From the NCBI RefSeq assembly GCF_015070375.1, contig NZ_JADCLL010000002.1, positions 496,001-560,000 of the forward strand: 64,000 bases of DNA, in the 5' to 3' direction. Both the position numbers and the translations under genes were made by a program. The stretch's first letter is position 1; the number at the start of each line of letters is the position of its first letter. This document shows positions 39,258 to 47,213 of the stretch, one piece after another. The stretch comes from Nocardioides kribbensis. GTDB lineage: Bacteria; Actinomycetota; Actinomycetes; Propionibacteriales; Nocardioidaceae. The notes below the pieces were generated by a model. The model was not told where the DNA came from, ran no database searches, and worked only from the letters and a program-made list of their open reading frames with translations.

Positions 39258-39273
39258 CTCTCGACATCGAGAG
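39258..39273. promoter_or_regulatory. Palindromic operator candidate
   Basis: CTCTCGA-CA-TCGAGAG is a perfect 7-bp inverted repeat with two central bases, positioned 52-67 bases upstream of ATG 39206 (minus strand). Compact two-fold sites like this are typical of MarR/TetR-type dimers; the regulator is not identified. Confidence 0.4.
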
Positions 39274-39339
39274 TTCTTTACTCGCGGGTCCGGCCCGGCG
39301 AGGGGCGGGGCGACGGGTCAGGGCAGGGCGGGTCGCGGG

Positions 39340-40122
39340 TCAGGGCCGGGGGTCGGCCGGGTGCAGCGCGAGGGCGCTGCGCGAGCGCACGTGGGCCTCG
39401 CAGTGGCGCGCGAGCTCGGCGTAGGCCTCGGGGCCCATGAGGGCGGTGAGCTCGGGGGCGTGGGTGAGGTAGACCGGCTCGGGGGCGACGTGAGCCTCGG
39501 TGTTGCCCGAGCAGTACCAGTCGAGGTCGTGGCCGCCGGGCCCCCAGCCGCGGCGGTCGTACTCGCCGATCGAGACCTCGGTGACCTCGGTGCCGTCCTG
39601 GCGCTCGACCTCGCGGAAGGTGCGCCGGATCGGCAGCTGCCAGCACACGTCGGGCTTGGTCTCCAGCGGCTCGCGGCCTTCCTCGAGCGCCAGGGCGTGC
39701 AGCGCGCAGCCGGCGCCGAGGGCGGAGCCGGGCCGGTTCTGGAAGATGCAGGCGCGCTGGCCGTCGACCTCGGTGACCAGCGTCTTGCGCGCCCCCTCGT
39801 CGTCGGTCTCGACCCACACCGAGGCGTCGACGGCGCCGGGGGCGGCGTCGGGTCCGCCCGGGTGCTGCTGCCACAGCCGGCCGTCGAGGCGGGCGACGTG
39901 GCCGGCCACGCGCTCCTCGTCGCCCTCGTCGGCGAAGTGCGCCCCCAGGGTGCAGCAGCCGACGTCGGGGGCGTCGGCGTAGATGCCGGCGCAGCCCTGG
40001 CCGAAGATGCAGGTGTAGGACGAGGTCAGCCAGGTCAGGTCGCAGCGCATCACCTCGGAGGCGTCGGCGGGGTTCTCGAACTCCACCCACGCGCGGGGGA
40101 ACACCAGGTCGACCTCGGGCAC
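39340..40122 (-). CDS. Conserved Cys-rich protein (Rv0495c-like)
   Basis: The 260-residue protein has a cluster of Cys residues: [33 protein letters not shown], then [21 protein letters not shown] and WYCSGN. The pattern recalls the YkgJ/DUF3109-type zinc or iron cluster proteins. No signal peptide is visible. It lies immediately upstream of and divergent from ppx, the position of Rv0495c. The function is unknown; a metal-binding role is likely from the Cys content. Confidence 0.7.
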   Translation of the reverse strand: MPEVDLVFPRAWVEFENPADASEVMRCDLTWLTSSYTCIFGQGCAGIYADAPDVGCCTLGAHFADEGDEERVAGHVARLDGRLWQQHPGGPDAAPGAVDASVWVETDDEGARKTLVTEVDGQRACIFQNRPGSALGAGCALHALALEEGREPLETKPDVCWQLPIRRTFREVERQDGTEVTEVSIGEYDRRGWGPGGHDLDWYCSGNTEAHVAPEPVYLTHAPELTALMGPEAYAELARHCEAHVRSRSALALHPADPRP

Positions 40123-40141
40123 CCGCCGAGCCTACGGGGAG

Positions 40142-40147
40142 TACGTT
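40142..40147 (+). promoter_or_regulatory. -10 element TACGTT for leaderless ppx
   Basis: TACGTT ends six bases before ATG 40154. Confidence 0.45.
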
Positions 40148-40153
40148 GAGGCC

Positions 40154-41089
40154 ATGCGTCTGGGCGTGCTCGACATCGGCTCCAACACGGGCCACCTCCT
40201 CGTCGTCGACGCCCACGGCGGGGCGGCGCCGCTCCCGGCGTACTCCTACAAGGAGCCGCTGCGCCTGGCCGAGGTGCTCGACGAGCACGGCGCGGTCTCG
40301 CAGGCCGGCATCGACGCGCTCACCGCCTTCACCGCCCAGGCCGTCGTGGTGGCCGAGGACAAGGGCTGCGAGGACATGATCGGCTTCGCCACCTCCGCGG
40401 TGCGCGACGCGGTCAACTCCGAGGCCGTGCTCGACCACGTCGAGGCCCGCACCGGCGTGCGGATCGGCGTGCTCTCGGGCGAGGACGAGGCCCGGCTCAC
40501 CTTCCTGGCCGTACGCCGCTGGTTCGGCTGGTCGGCGGGCCGCCTGGCCGTCTTCGACATCGGCGGGGGGTCGCTGGAGATCGCCGGCGGCGGCGACGAG
40601 GCGCCCGACGTGGCGTGGTCGATGCCGCTGGGGGCCGCCCGGCTGGCGCGGCAGTGGTTCGGCGGCGGTCCGCCCGACGACGACGCCATCAAGAAGCTGC
40701 GCAAGCAGATCCGCGCCGACATCGCGCGCGACGCCGGCAACCTGCTGCGCGCCGGAGCCCCCGACCGGGCCGCGGCCACCTCGAAGACCTTCCGCTCCCT
40801 GGCCCGCATCTGCGGGGCCGCGCCCTCGGGCGACGGCCCGCTGGTGCCGCGGGTGCTGCCGCTGGCCGAGCTGCGCGAGTGGATCCCGCGGCTGGTCACC
40901 ATGACGCCCGAGGAGCTCGCGGCCCTGCCCGGCGTCTCCCCGAGCCGGTCGCACCAGATCCTGCCCGGCGCGCTGGTGGCCGAGGCGTGCATGGACATCT
41001 TCGACCTCCAGGCCCTCGAGATCTGTCCGTGGGCGCTGCGCGAGGGCGTCATCCTCGAGCGGCTCGACCAGATCAGCGTGCTGGGCTGA
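40154..41089 (+). CDS. ppx: Ppx/GppA-family exopolyphosphatase
   Basis: This family removes phosphate from polyphosphate or from pppGpp. The 311-residue protein begins [19 protein letters not shown], the sugar kinase/HSP70-type phosphate-1 motif, and has the phosphate-2 motif [14 protein letters not shown] around residue 140. It is a short, single-domain form like PPX1 of M. tuberculosis (Rv0496), lacking the C-terminal HD domain of E. coli PPX. The choice between polyphosphate and guanosine pentaphosphate cannot be settled by sequence. Confidence 0.9.
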   Translation: MRLGVLDIGSNTGHLLVVDAHGGAAPLPAYSYKEPLRLAEVLDEHGAVSQAGIDALTAFTAQAVVVAEDKGCEDMIGFATSAVRDAVNSEAVLDHVEARTGVRIGVLSGEDEARLTFLAVRRWFGWSAGRLAVFDIGGGSLEIAGGGDEAPDVAWSMPLGAARLARQWFGGGPPDDDAIKKLRKQIRADIARDAGNLLRAGAPDRAAATSKTFRSLARICGAAPSGDGPLVPRVLPLAELREWIPRLVTMTPEELAALPGVSPSRSHQILPGALVAEACMDIFDLQALEICPWALREGVILERLDQISVLG

Positions 41090-41094
41090 CCCGG

Positions 41095-41907
41095 GTGAGC
41101 GACCCCGTCCCCGCCCCGGCGGGCGGGCCGACCCGTGTCGGCCTGTCCACCTCGTCGGTCTACCCCGAGTCGGCCGCCCGCGGCTTCGAGCGCGCCGCCG
41201 CCCTCGGCTACGACGCCGTCGAGGTCATGGTCGCCCTCGACCGGATCACCCAGGACCCCACCGCGCTGCGCCAGCTCTCCGAGCACCACGGCGTGCCGGT
41301 GTGCTCCGTGCACGCCCCCTGCCTGCTGCTGACCCAGGCCGTGTGGGGCGCCGAGCCGTGGGCCAAGCTCCAGCGCTCGGCCGACATGGCCCACGAGCTC
41401 GGCGCGGAGGTCGTGGTGGTGCACCCGCCCTTCCGCTGGCAGAAGGACTACGCCCGCGGCTTCGTCGACGGCATCGCCGCGCTGGAGGAGTCGACCGGCA
41501 TCCGCTTCGCGGTGGAGAACATGTATCCCTGGAAGGCCACCTCCAAGCGCGGCGTCGAGGTCTACCAGCCCGGCTGGGACCCCTCGGCCGAGCCCTACGC
41601 CAACACCACGATCGACCTGTCCCACGCCTCCATCGCCGGCTCCGACGTCGTCGCGATGGCCGAGCGGCTCGGCCCGCGGCTGCGCCACGTGCACCTCACC
41701 GACGGCAGCGGCTCGGCCAAGGACGAGCACCTCGTGCCGGGGCGCGGCTCCACCGGCGCCGACCGGTTCCTGCGCCACCTGGGCGCCAGCGGCTTCGCCG
41801 GCGACGTGGTGGTCGAGATCAACACCCGCCGCAGCGGCAGCGAGGAGGCCCGCGAGGCCGACCTGGCCGAGTCGCTGGCCTTCGCCCGCGAGCACCTCGC
41901 CGGCTGA
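41095..41907 (+). CDS. Sugar phosphate isomerase/epimerase family (xylose isomerase-like TIM barrel)
   Basis: The 270-residue protein has an AP-endonuclease-2-type TIM barrel: VGLSTSSVYPESAARGFERAAALGYDAVEVM at the N-terminus, then VVVVHPPFRWQKDYARGFVDG, FAVENMYPW, TTIDLSHASIAG and VHLTDGSGSAKDEHLVPGRG, with His, Glu and Asp placed to bind a metal. It follows ppx after five bases, matching Rv0498. The substrate is unknown. Confidence 0.78.
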   Translation: MSDPVPAPAGGPTRVGLSTSSVYPESAARGFERAAALGYDAVEVMVALDRITQDPTALRQLSEHHGVPVCSVHAPCLLLTQAVWGAEPWAKLQRSADMAHELGAEVVVVHPPFRWQKDYARGFVDGIAALEESTGIRFAVENMYPWKATSKRGVEVYQPGWDPSAEPYANTTIDLSHASIAGSDVVAMAERLGPRLRHVHLTDGSGSAKDEHLVPGRGSTGADRFLRHLGASGFAGDVVVEINTRRSGSEEAREADLAESLAFAREHLAG

Positions 41908-41976
41908 GCCCGCCGTCGCGGGTGCAGCCGCCCCGATGCAGCCCGCCCTCGCCACGGGAGCCGCAGGGGCCCGTCG

Positions 41977-41982
41977 TAGATT
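41977..41982 (+). promoter_or_regulatory. -10 element TAGATT for leaderless proline dehydrogenase mRNA
   Basis: TAGATT ends six bases before ATG 41989. Confidence 0.45.
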
Positions 41983-41988
41983 GGCGTC

Positions 41989-42939
41989 ATGTCCCTGCTC
42001 CGCCAGCCGCTCCTGCTCCTCGCGCGGAGCTCCCAGGTCAAGAGGCTCGTCAGCACCATGCCGGTCTCCGCGGGCATCGTCCGCGGCTACGTGCCGGGGG
42101 AGAGCACCGACGCCGTGGTCGCGGCCACGGCGGCGCTGGTCGACGACGGCCTGACCGTCACCCTCGACCACCTGGGCGAGGACACCACCGACCGCGCCCA
42201 GGCCGAGGCCACCGTCGCGGCCTACGTCGAGGTGCTCAAGGCGCTCGCGGCGCGCGGGCTGACCCGCCACGCCGAGGTCTCGGTCAAGCTGAGCGCGATC
42301 GGGCAGTTCCTGCCCGACGACGTCGCCCCCGAGGGCGGCCACCGCCTCGCGCTGGAGAACGCCCGCACCATCTGCCGGGCCGCCCGCAACGCCGGCACCT
42401 CGGTGACCCTCGACATGGAGGACCACACCACCACCGACTCGACGCTGGCGATCCTGCGCGACCTGCGCAAGGACTTCCCCGAGACCGGGGCCGTGCTCCA
42501 GGCCTACCTCCACCGCACCGAGGACGACTGCCGCCAGCTGGCCTACGAGGGCTCGCGGGTGCGGCTGTGCAAGGGCGCCTACAACGAGCCCGAGTCGGTG
42601 GCCTACCAGGACCGTCTCGAGGTCGACCGGTCCTACGTGCGCTGCCTCAAGGTGCTCCTGGCCGGCCAGGGCTACCCCATGATCGCCACCCACGACCCCC
42701 GCATGGTCGAGATCGCCTCCTCGCTGGCCAGCCGCTTCGGGCGTCAGCCGGGCAGCTACGAGTTCCAGATGCTCTACGGCATCCGGCCCGAGGAGCAGAA
42801 GCGGCTGGCCGGCGAGGGCGAGACCGTCCGGGTCTACGTGCCCTACGGCCAGGAGTGGTACGGCTACCTGATGCGACGCCTCGCCGAGCGTCCGCAGAAC
42901 CTGTCATTCTTCCTGACGTCCCTCATCTCCAAGAAGTAG
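41989..42939 (+). CDS. Proline dehydrogenase
   Basis: The 316-residue flavoenzyme oxidises proline to pyrroline-5-carboxylate. It is the monofunctional form without the aldehyde dehydrogenase domain. Conserved parts are SVKLSAIGQFL, VTLDMEDHTTTDSTL, LQAYLHRTEDDCRQL, VRLCKGAYNEPE, MIATHDPRMVEIAS and the C-terminal RVYVPYGQEWYGYLMRRLAERPQN. The next gene, proC, runs the reverse reaction and starts 20 bases downstream. Confidence 0.93.
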   Translation: MSLLRQPLLLLARSSQVKRLVSTMPVSAGIVRGYVPGESTDAVVAATAALVDDGLTVTLDHLGEDTTDRAQAEATVAAYVEVLKALAARGLTRHAEVSVKLSAIGQFLPDDVAPEGGHRLALENARTICRAARNAGTSVTLDMEDHTTTDSTLAILRDLRKDFPETGAVLQAYLHRTEDDCRQLAYEGSRVRLCKGAYNEPESVAYQDRLEVDRSYVRCLKVLLAGQGYPMIATHDPRMVEIASSLASRFGRQPGSYEFQMLYGIRPEEQKRLAGEGETVRVYVPYGQEWYGYLMRRLAERPQNLSFFLTSLISKK

Positions 42940-42959
42940 CTCCGAAGGAGGCGTCGCGC

Positions 42960-43781
42960 ATGGCGCAGACCGCACCCGCCGCCCAGACCGCGATCATCGG
43001 GGCGGGGGTGATGGGCGAGACGCTGCTCTCGGGTCTCGTGCGCGCCGGTCGCCGCGTCGACCGCCTGCTGGTGGGGGAGAAGCGCGCCGAGCGGGCCCGC
43101 GAGCTCGAGGAGCGCTACGGCGTCTCCGTGGTCGGCAACCTCGAGGCCGCCACCCGCGCCGACACCGTCGCCCTGGTGGTCAAGCCCCAGGACATGGGCG
43201 ACGTGCTCGCCGAGATCGCGTCCGGTCTGCGCCCCGGGCAGCTGCTGGTCTCGCTGGCCGCGGGCATCACCACCGGCTTCATCGAGGAGCGCGTGCCCGA
43301 GGGCGTCGCCGTCGTGCGGGTCATGCCCAACACCCCGGCCCTGGTCGACGAGGGCATGGCCGGCATCTCGGCCGGCTCGCACTGCAGCGAGGCCGACCTC
43401 GCCGAGGCCGAGGCGCTCATGGGGTCGGTGGGTCGCGTGCTGCGCATCCCCGAGCGCCAGCAGGACGCCGTCACCGCCATCTCGGGCTCGGGCCCGGCCT
43501 ACATCTTCTTCGTCGTGGAGTCGATGATCGAGGCCGGCGTGCACCTCGGGCTGCCGCGCAGCACCTCCACCGACCTGGTCATCCAGACCCTGGTGGGCTC
43601 GGCCAAGATGCTGCGCGAGACCGGCACCCACCCCACGGTCCTGCGCGAGCAGGTCACCTCCCCCGGCGGCACCACGGCCTCGGCGCTGCGCGAGCTGGAG
43701 CAGCACGGCGTGCGCGCGGCCTTCCTGGCCGCGATGGAGGCCGCGCGCGACCGCTCGCGCCAGCTGGCCCAGGGCCAGTGA
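42960..43781 (+). CDS. proC: Pyrroline-5-carboxylate reductase
   Basis: ProC makes proline from pyrroline-5-carboxylate with NAD(P)H. The 273-residue protein has the Rossmann motif AIIGAGVMGETLLSGLV, the VRVMPNTPALVDEGMAGIS segment and the signature VTSPGGTTASALRELEQHGVRAAF. A very strong ribosome site, AAGGAGG, lies eight bases before ATG 42960. A catabolic and an anabolic proline gene in tandem is notable. Its stop codon lies inside a 14-bp repeat. Confidence 0.96.
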   Translation: MAQTAPAAQTAIIGAGVMGETLLSGLVRAGRRVDRLLVGEKRAERARELEERYGVSVVGNLEAATRADTVALVVKPQDMGDVLAEIASGLRPGQLLVSLAAGITTGFIEERVPEGVAVVRVMPNTPALVDEGMAGISAGSHCSEADLAEAEALMGSVGRVLRIPERQQDAVTAISGSGPAYIFFVVESMIEAGVHLGLPRSTSTDLVIQTLVGSAKMLRETGTHPTVLREQVTSPGGTTASALRELEQHGVRAAFLAAMEAARDRSRQLAQGQ

Positions 43782-43813
43782 GGTCGGGCCAGTGAGGTCG
43801 GGCCGGTGAGGTC
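43772..43813 (+). repeat. Three 14-bp tandem units across a gene junction
   Basis: Three units GGGCCAGTGAGGTC, GGGCCAGTGAGGTC and GGGCCGGTGAGGTC span the proC stop and the next gene's GTG start. Every unit holds GTGA, but because 14 is not a multiple of three only the third GTG (43806) opens the downstream frame. Confidence 0.85.
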
Positions 43814-44363
43814 GGGCCTGCCGTGGGCGTGGGGCACGACGCCTGTCGACCTCGCGCGGTCGCTCCCGGTCGACGCGGTGCTGCCCGAGCGCGGGGAGGG
43901 CGCAGCGGTCGCGATGGACCGCGCCGTGCCGGTCGCGGCCCCCGCCCCGCTGACGTGGCGCTGGCTGTGCCAGACCGCGGTGGCGCCGTACTCCTACGAC
44001 CTCGTCGACAACCTGGGCCGGCGCAGCCCGCGGGAGCTGACGCCGGGGGCCGAGCGGCTCGAGGTCGGCCAGCGGATGCTGGGGGTCTACGCGCTGCTCG
44101 CCGTCGACGAGGGCCGCTCCTGGACCGGGGTCACCACGGCCTCGGCCAGCCGCCCGCTCGGCCCGATCGGCGTGACGTACGCCGTCGTGCCCGACGACGA
44201 CGCGGGCGCCGGGCCGTGCCGGCTGGTCTGCCGGATGACCGCCCGCGGGGCGACCCGCCCGCAGCGGCTGCGCGCGGCCGCCCTGGCCTGGGGCGACCTG
44301 GTGATGATGCGCAAGCAGCTGCTCACCCTGGCCGCCCTGGCCGAGCGCGACGCCCGCCGCTGA
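43806..44363 (+). CDS. Uncharacterised protein, possible SRPBCC-type fold
   Basis: The 185-residue protein lacks a clear motif. The arrangement LTWRWLCQTAVAPYSYDLVDNLGRRSPRELTPG followed by beta-strand-like segments (GRSWTGVTTAS, IGVTYAVVP, CRLVCRMTARG) and a C-terminal helix is typical of START/SRPBCC-like ligand-binding proteins, but this is a tentative reading. It has no signal peptide. The GTG start lies in the third copy of the 14-bp repeat and has the poor ribosome site GAGG. Confidence 0.55.
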   Translation: MRSGLPWAWGTTPVDLARSLPVDAVLPERGEGAAVAMDRAVPVAAPAPLTWRWLCQTAVAPYSYDLVDNLGRRSPRELTPGAERLEVGQRMLGVYALLAVDEGRSWTGVTTASASRPLGPIGVTYAVVPDDDAGAGPCRLVCRMTARGATRPQRLRAAALAWGDLVMMRKQLLTLAALAERDARR

Positions 44364-44413
44364 GCAGCGCGGCGTCGCGGCCTGCCCGTGGCGCGCCCTG
44401 GCAGGCTGGGGCC

Positions 44414-45127
44414 ATGAGCGATCCCGACGTGCGGTTCTGGTTCGACCCGGTGTGCCCCTTCGCGTGGATGACCAGCCGCTGGGTGCGGCTCGTGCAGTCG
44501 CAGCGCGACTACGACGTGGAGTGGCGCTTCATCTCGCTGCGGCTGCTCAACGCCCACGTCGACTACGACGCCCACTTCCCGCCGGAGTACGAGGCCGGCC
44601 ACACCGCCGGCCTGCGCATGCTGCGGCTGTGCGCGCAGGCGCGCGACGACCACGGGCCCGACGCGGTGGCCCGGCTCTACCCCGCGCTGTCGACCCGCGT
44701 CTTCGACGTCGCGCCCGACGCCTACGACCCGACCGACCTCGACGGCCTCGTGGCCGCCGCCCTCGAGGAGGCGGGCCTGCCCGCCGGGCTGGCCGCGCAC
44801 CTCGACGACACCGACCGCGACGCCCAGCTCCAGGCCGAGACCGACGAGGCCCTCGCCCTCACCGGCAAGGACGTCGGCACTCCGATCCTCCACGTCGCAC
44901 CGCCCGAGGGCGCAGCCTTCTTCGGCCCGGTGATCAGCCGGATGCCGAGCGAGGAGGAGGCCGGCGAGCTCTGGGACCACGTGGTCGGCCTGGCCCGCTT
45001 CCCGGGCTTCGCCGAGCTCAAGCGCAGCCTGCGCGAGAAGCCGCAGCTGCGCTCCTTCGGCGTCGAGCCGGGTGACGTGGGCGGCCAGGAGGACTGGCAC
45101 GCCGGCAGCCGGCGGCAGAAGAAGTAG
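44414..45127 (+). CDS. DsbA-family thioredoxin-fold protein, mycothiol-dependent nitroreductase-like
   Basis: The 237-residue protein resembles Rv2466c-type mycothiol nitroreductases: an N-terminal VRFWFDPVCPFAWMTSRW, a helical insertion, and a cis-Pro segment GTPILHV. The active site reads Cys14-Pro-Phe-Ala17, so the second Cys of a CxxC pair is missing; a monothiol mechanism is possible. In relatives the enzyme works with mycothiol and mycoredoxin under oxidative stress. Twelve bases separate it from the dehalogenase gene. Confidence 0.75.
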   Translation: MSDPDVRFWFDPVCPFAWMTSRWVRLVQSQRDYDVEWRFISLRLLNAHVDYDAHFPPEYEAGHTAGLRMLRLCAQARDDHGPDAVARLYPALSTRVFDVAPDAYDPTDLDGLVAAALEEAGLPAGLAAHLDDTDRDAQLQAETDEALALTGKDVGTPILHVAPPEGAAFFGPVISRMPSEEEAGELWDHVVGLARFPGFAELKRSLREKPQLRSFGVEPGDVGGQEDWHAGSRRQKK

Positions 45128-45138
45128 GGGAGCGGGCC

Positions 45139-46056
45139 GTGAAGGTGCTGCGCACGCCCGAGGACCGCTTCGCCGCGCTCGAGGAGGACTGGCCCGCCTC
45201 CTACGCCGAGGTCAGTGACCCCGACGACCCGCCCGAGGCCGCCCTGCGGATGGCCTACGTCGACCTCGGCCCGCGCTCGGTGGAGGCGCCGGTCGCCCTG
45301 CTGCTGCACGGCGAGCCGACGTGGTCGTTCCTCTACCGCGACGTGGTCGCCGACCTCGTCGCCCGCGGCGTGCGCTGCGTCGTGCCCGACCTGGTGGGCT
45401 TCGGTCGCTCCGACAAGCCGGTGCGCGTGGCCGACCACTCCTACGCCCGTCACGTCGAGTGGGTGCGCGAGCTGGTCGTCGACGTGCTCGACCTGCACGA
45501 CGTGGTGCTCGTGGGCCAGGACTGGGGCGGCCTGATCGGGCTGCGCCTGGTCGCCGAGCACCCCGAGCGCTTCGCCGCCGTGGTCGCCGCCAACACGGGG
45601 CTGCCCACGGGCGACCGCGACATGCCCGAGGTGTGGTGGGACTTCCGCCGCGCGGTCGAGCGCGCCGAGGTGCTCGACGTCGGCCGCCTGGTCGCCTCCG
45701 GCTGCGCCCGCCCCTTGCGTCCCGGCGCGCGCGAGGCCTACGACGCCCCCTTCCCCGACGAGGCCTTCAAGGCCGGGCCCCGCGCCATGCCCCTGCTGGT
45801 GCCGACCCGGCCCGACGACCCCGCGACCGCGGCCAACCGTGCGGCCTGGGAGCGGCTTGCCCGCTGGGAGCGGCCGTTCCTCACCGCCTTCAGCGACCTC
45901 GACCCGATCACCGGGGCGATGGCTCCGGTGCTGCGCCGCGCGGTGCCGGGAGCGGCCGGCCTGGAGCACCCGGTGGTCACGGGCGCGGGCCACTTCCTGC
46001 AGGAGGACGACGGCCCGGCGCTGGCCGCGGCCGTCGCCACCGTGCTCGACCTCTGA
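45139..46056 (+). CDS. Haloalkane dehalogenase-like alpha/beta hydrolase
   Basis: The 305-residue protein has the oxyanion motif LLLHGEPTWSFLYRD with the halide-binding-type Trp, the nucleophile elbow VGQDWGG with Asp128, and a C-terminal GAGHFLQED His. Asp rather than Ser at the elbow together with the adjacent Trp fits haloalkane dehalogenase subfamily I. The size matches. Epoxide hydrolases share the Asp nucleophile, so the substrate needs testing. It is preceded closely by the nitroreductase-like gene. Confidence 0.8.
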   Translation: MKVLRTPEDRFAALEEDWPASYAEVSDPDDPPEAALRMAYVDLGPRSVEAPVALLLHGEPTWSFLYRDVVADLVARGVRCVVPDLVGFGRSDKPVRVADHSYARHVEWVRELVVDVLDLHDVVLVGQDWGGLIGLRLVAEHPERFAAVVAANTGLPTGDRDMPEVWWDFRRAVERAEVLDVGRLVASGCARPLRPGAREAYDAPFPDEAFKAGPRAMPLLVPTRPDDPATAANRAAWERLARWERPFLTAFSDLDPITGAMAPVLRRAVPGAAGLEHPVVTGAGHFLQEDDGPALAAAVATVLDL

Positions 46057-46084
46057 GCCGCGGGCCCGGTGACACCACCACCGC

Positions 46085-47101
46085 TCACAGGCCCATGGCG
46101 GCCTCGGCCCGGGCCAGCACGGGCTCGGTGACCTCACGGCACCGAGCCGCCCCGTCCGCGAGGACAGCCTCGACGTGGCCGGGGTCGGCGGTCAGCTCGG
46201 CGTAACGGCGTTGCACCGGCTCCAGCGCCGCGACGACGGCGTCGGTCACGGCGCGCTTGAGGGCGCCGTAGGTGGTGAGGCCCTCGGTCGAGCCACCGCA
46301 CGCCACCAGCACCTCGAGGAGGTTCGTCACGCCAGGTTTGGCCTCGCGGTCGGCGCGCACGGCGTCACGCCCGGTGTCGCTGTCGGTGACGGCCCGAGCG
46401 ATCGTGCGGCGCACCACGTCGGGCGGGTCGAGCAACCCGACGACCCCGGCCGCCGAGGCGGCCGACTTGCCCATCTTGGTGCGCGGGTCGGCCAGGTCCA
46501 TGACCCGCGCACCGGCTGGCGGGGTCACGATCCTGGGCACGGTGAAGACCTCGCCGTAGGTCCGGTTGAAGCGCAGGGCGAGGTCGCGGGTCAGCTCGAC
46601 GTGCTGACGCTGGTCGTCGCCCACCGGGACCTCGTCGGGGCGGTAGAGCAGGATGTCGGCGGCCATGAGAGCGGGATAGGTGTAGAGCGAGACGCGGCTG
46701 CCGCCGGCGCCTCCGGCGCGCTGCTTCTCCTTGAACTGGATCATCCGGTCGAGCTCGCCCACGTGGGCGGTGGACTCCAGGAGGTAGGCCAGCTGCGCGT
46801 GGGCCGGCACCCGGCTCTGCACGAAGAGCGTCGCCTCCTCGAGACCCACGGCGAGCAGTGTGGTGGCCAGCTCGCGGGTCAGTGCGCGCAGCCGGTCCGG
46901 CTCGTGCTCGACGGTCAGGGCGTGCAGGTCGGCGACGCCGTAGAAGCACTGGGCGTCGCGTTGGCCGGCCACCATCGGCCGCAGTGCGCCGAGGAGGTTG
47001 CCCAGCGTCAGGCGTCCGGTCGGCTTGAGCAGGGACAGTCGGCGGGTCGTGCCGGTGTCGGCGGTGGTGTCGGCGTTCGTGCCGACGGGGGGCGTCGTCA
47101 T
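46085..47101 (-). CDS. trpS: Tryptophan--tRNA ligase
   Basis: The 338-residue class I synthetase charges tRNA-Trp. The HIGH-equivalent motif is TLGN in PTGRLTLGNLLGALRP and the KMSKS motif reads KMGKS in DPRTKMGKSAAS. Other TrpRS parts are LYTYPALMAADILLYRPDEVPVGDDQRQHVELTRDLA. ATG 47101 has AGGAG seven bases upstream. A 150-base leader carries a Trp-Trp leader peptide and an attenuator. Streptomyces has two TrpRS genes; this one occupies the place of the inducible, indolmycin-resistant TrpRS1 near bldN, as I recall the S. coelicolor map. Confidence 0.95.
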   Translation of the reverse strand: MTTPPVGTNADTTADTGTTRRLSLLKPTGRLTLGNLLGALRPMVAGQRDAQCFYGVADLHALTVEHEPDRLRALTRELATTLLAVGLEEATLFVQSRVPAHAQLAYLLESTAHVGELDRMIQFKEKQRAGGAGGSRVSLYTYPALMAADILLYRPDEVPVGDDQRQHVELTRDLALRFNRTYGEVFTVPRIVTPPAGARVMDLADPRTKMGKSAASAAGVVGLLDPPDVVRRTIARAVTDSDTGRDAVRADREAKPGVTNLLEVLVACGGSTEGLTTYGALKRAVTDAVVAALEPVQRRYAELTADPGHVEAVLADGAARCREVTEPVLARAEAAMGL

Positions 47102-47157
47102 GGGGGTCTCCTGGTGAGAGCCCTCGGACGAGGAGTGCCGGTGCGATGGTGCACGAA

Positions 47158-47211
47158 CGGCCGCCCGAGGGCGGCCGTGGTGTGGTGGTGCGTGCTGGTC
47201 GGTGGGCCGCC
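47158..47211 (-). promoter_or_regulatory. trpS transcription attenuator (alternative hairpins)
   Basis: On the mRNA sense strand three segments follow the leader peptide: segment 1 GGCGGCC (47211-47205), segment 2 GGCCGCC (47176-47170) and segment 3 GGCGGCC (47165-47159). Segments 2 and 3 form an eight-bp terminator-like stem with a CTCG loop; segments 1 and 2 pair equally well and exclude it. Segment 1 begins two bases beyond the leader stop codon, so a ribosome at the stop hides it and one stalled on Trp codons leaves it free. Confidence 0.7.
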
Positions 47212-47213
47212 GG

